From Paenibacillus phytorum (GTDB taxonomy: Bacteria > Bacillota > Bacilli > Paenibacillales > NBRC-103111): DNA of 64,000 nt. Of the stretch, positions 62,095 to 64,000 are shown piece after piece (the stretch's first letter is position 1; every line of letters starts with the position of its first letter). A program made the translations under genes and the position numbers. The DNA is taken from the NCBI RefSeq assembly GCF_013141715.1, contig NZ_WHOA01000141.1:54954-118953 (forward strand). Direction: 5' to 3'. The notes under the pieces were generated by a model. It was given only the letters and a program-made list of their open reading frames with translations. It was not told the DNA's origin and searched no databases.

Positions 62095-63681
62095 TTATTT
62101 AAAATCGTTAAGTTTCTTATCTTTCATAACGGAGTTCAACTGTTTGGTATACTCGGTGAAAATTTCTCTTCCTTTGAACTTGGTCATCAGTTCTTCACGG
62201 TATTGCGGCCAATTTTTACCGCTCTTGTCTTCAAGAACTGCTTTGGCATGGAATTTGCTCATTTCTTTACGGAAATCCCCGATGTTAATACCTGCAGGCG
62301 GAACTAAGCTTACTGGAGGCAATGCGTTATGTTTCGGGAAGCCTTCGACCGTTTTCAGAATCGCACGGTCATGATCGGAAACACGGGAATCAATCAGTTC
62401 CAATCCAAGTACATTAGGTTCTTCCGGTGTAAACGCAGCATATACATTCAGCCAGTTGCCTGCTTTGGCGATATCAGCTTCGAAAGCTGCAACATTTAAG
62501 GTTATCTTGTTGCCAGATTTCGTGTAGTGCTTACCCTCTTGACCGAAGTGAGTCAGTAAGAAACCTTCTTCACTTTCAAGCCAGTTGACGATTTCCAAGG
62601 AACGCTTCACTTTGTCCGGACTCTTATCGGCTGTAGCTTTGCTTATCAAGAACGTATCTGTAGGAACGTTGTATTTCCACATGATCGGCTTGTCGAGCGG
62701 ATAGATCGGCTGCCAATTGGCTTTTGGATCAAGAGCTTTCGTACGGTTTTGTACACTTGTAGCAACACTGTCCAGCGCTACTGTTTTGTCGCCTGCCGTG
62801 AAGAACATTCCGACTCTGCTTTGAGAAGCTTTATCAAAATGAGCTGGCGGTTTGTTCAGGAACCAGTCGGGATCTACGATTCCAGCTTTGTTCCATTCCA
62901 CCACTTGATCGATAACACCTTGTACTTTAAGATCCGTACGATTGTCTACATAGCTATTGTCAACGATCATGAAATCAGCTACAAAACCGTTGTTCAACCA
63001 TTGCGGGAAGTCAAATGGAAGATTTTGCCCGCTGCCTGCTGCAGTAAAGCCATAAGTATCCTGCTTGCCATTGCCATCCGGATCTGCTTTCGTGAACTGG
63101 GTTAATACGTTGGTCAGATCCGCGTAAGTTTTAGGAGACTTCAACCCCAGCTTATCGAGCCAATCTTGGCGAATATACCAGGAAGCATAGGTGTTACGTG
63201 AGAAAGGCACCATACCGCGAGTGAACTCACCTTGTTTGAGTTGGTAAGCATCTACTTCTTCTTTCGTTACCCACTTGAAATAATTAGGCATCGTTTCTTT
63301 CGTAATGAATGTGCTCAGGTTCGCGGTTATACCGTCGTTAATATACTTCTGGGACTCGGCACCGCCGGCGATGAACAGATCAGGAGCACTTCCGCCCGCC
63401 AATGTAGCATTCAACTTGTCATGATATTCTTTGCCTGTCACCATATAATCGATTTTCAAATCCACGTTAAATTTCTCTTCAATCGCTTTTTTAACGAAAT
63501 CTTTGTCTGCGGAAGGCAGTGTCACATTCCCCATAAGTCCACTCATGACGGACCAGTTAAGCGACAGCTTGGCCGGTTTAGCGTCTCCTGTTGCCTTGGG
63601 AGTTTCTGTTGTTGTCTTGTTGTCCGAGCATGCTGTAAGCGCAAACATTGTAGCAAGTCCTAGCACTACTAGTTTTTTCAT
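62095..63681 (-). CDS. Extracellular sugar-binding lipoprotein (LplA-like)
   Basis: Solute-binding lipoprotein of 528 residues. The signal peptide ends in lipobox ALTAC (Cys18), and a Thr-rich linker follows. The mature part resembles family-1 sugar-binding proteins of the LplA type (GSAPDLFIAGG, TYGFTAAGSGQN, RSLEIVNWLESEEGFLL). It delivers an oligosaccharide to the two permeases encoded downstream. ATG at 63681 follows GGAGGGTG by 8 nt; an ATG at 63780 would add 33 residues without family resemblance. First gene of the ABC operon, under the neighbouring YesM/YesN-type pair by inference. Ligand unknown. Confidence 0.93.
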   Translation of the reverse strand: MKKLVVLGLATMFALTACSDNKTTTETPKATGDAKPAKLSLNWSVMSGLMGNVTLPSADKDFVKKAIEEKFNVDLKIDYMVTGKEYHDKLNATLAGGSAPDLFIAGGAESQKYINDGITANLSTFITKETMPNYFKWVTKEEVDAYQLKQGEFTRGMVPFSRNTYASWYIRQDWLDKLGLKSPKTYADLTNVLTQFTKADPDGNGKQDTYGFTAAGSGQNLPFDFPQWLNNGFVADFMIVDNSYVDNRTDLKVQGVIDQVVEWNKAGIVDPDWFLNKPPAHFDKASQSRVGMFFTAGDKTVALDSVATSVQNRTKALDPKANWQPIYPLDKPIMWKYNVPTDTFLISKATADKSPDKVKRSLEIVNWLESEEGFLLTHFGQEGKHYTKSGNKITLNVAAFEADIAKAGNWLNVYAAFTPEEPNVLGLELIDSRVSDHDRAILKTVEGFPKHNALPPVSLVPPAGINIGDFRKEMSKFHAKAVLEDKSGKNWPQYREELMTKFKGREIFTEYTKQLNSVMKDKKLNDFK

Positions 63682-63763
63682 GTGATTAACACCCTCCTGT
63701 TTATATACTGTCCGTAAACATTTACCCCCTGTAAAAGCTAAATGATGACGTTTACTTGACTTC

Positions 63764-63814
63764 ATTATAGGTCCGCCCAACTAGCGAAACTAGCATACTA
63801 TTTCAAGAAATAGT
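63764..63814 (-). promoter_or_regulatory. Promoter and candidate activator sites of the sugar ABC operon
   Basis: On the minus strand TATAAT (63764-63769) has no good -35, as expected for an activated promoter. Upstream are a direct repeat ACTAGC-GAA-ACTAGC (63780-63794) and a perfect palindrome ACTATTTCAAGAAATAGT (63797-63814). These could bind the YesN-type regulator. Confidence 0.55.
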
Positions 63815-63847
63815 GGTCATAATACAGAAATGACTCTTTAATTTACA

Positions 63848-63880
63848 CAAAAAAAATGCAGCCCTATGGACCGCATTCTG
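63848..63880 (-). terminator. Terminator of a gene beyond the right edge
   Basis: On the minus strand AATGCGGTCC and the GGGCTGCATT arm pair, followed by a run of T. It should end a transcription unit to the right. The rest (63881-64000) is AT-rich with only tiny frames (see rejected list). Confidence 0.65.
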
Positions 63881-64000
63881 ATAAACGTTCCTGATAAAAT
63901 TGTAATACGCTTTGTCATTTATTTCCATCATTCAATTTTTTCCGACATAAATTTACTCCTGAAAAGAACAATAACAAATAAAATGGGAATGTACACATAA

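Noticed and set aside
63803..63947. Tiny frames with an AGGAG site on the minus strand: six codons (63927-63947) then 41 codons (63803-63928)
   Set aside because: The TGATG overlap and the AGGAG site are suggestive, but the longer frame runs through the terminator hairpin and shows no family signal. Possible but not supported.

Overview
The window looks like chromosome of a Gram-positive Bacillota, most likely Paenibacillaceae (Paenibacillus or Cohnella type). The reasons are strong AGGAGG-type ribosome binding sites, a split CapA/CapB-type exopolysaccharide kinase pair, a YesM/YesN two-component system beside an Lpl-type sugar ABC transporter, an AraC-GH39 fusion, lipoprotein signals, and several large sugar-degrading enzymes. 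No RNA genes, prophage, insertion sequence or CRISPR array were seen. Nearly every gene is on the minus strand; only two AraC/IclR-type regulators are clearly coded on the plus strand.

Region 1 (1-10877) is an exopolysaccharide operon read right to left: chain-length/kinase modulator, CapB-type ATPase, GalU, priming sugar transferase, GT2, a Wzy/ligase-like membrane protein, a GT26 enzyme, a second Wzy/ligase-like protein, a Wzx flippase, GT2, and a GT4 cut by the window edge. The genes are tightly packed or overlapping. Behind a roughly 390-bp leader sits a NarL/DegU-type two-component pair (11269-13604) that may control it. A 1.2-kb repeat-rich intergenic stretch follows.

Region 2 (14840-24191) holds a small sugar operon (Gfo/Idh oxidoreductase and two TIM-barrel isomerases), an MFS transporter broken by an in-frame TAG, a quinone oxidoreductase, a PAS-GGDEF-EAL protein, and a cystine-type amino acid ABC transporter. 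A second repeat-rich desert (24192-25487) carries inverted copies of the same palindromic repeat family and a 112-bp tandem array.

Region 3 (25488-40950) holds a LamG-like protein, a phytanoyl-CoA dioxygenase-like enzyme with a divergent AraC regulator, a GNAT enzyme, an AraC-GH39 fusion, a four-gene operon (GPH symporter, GH3 beta-glucosidase, NagZ-like GH3, beta-phosphoglucomutase), a PAP2 phosphatase, and an HSL-type esterase divergent from an IclR regulator.

Region 4 (41048-63681) is a polysaccharide and sugar catabolic zone. It has a 2114-residue secreted heparinase II/III-like lyase, then a four-gene operon (epimerase, DapA-like aldolase, two Gfo/Idh oxidoreductases), a regulator with a GGDEF-like domain joined to a C-terminal HTH, and a GH2 enzyme with an F5/8C-like tail. 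The epimerase operon and the GH2 gene share a near-identical palindrome that overlaps the -35 box of each. I infer that the GGDEF-HTH regulator controls both as one regulon that takes up and breaks down an unidentified glycoside. The last genes are a YesN/YesM-type two-component system and an LplABC-like sugar transporter.
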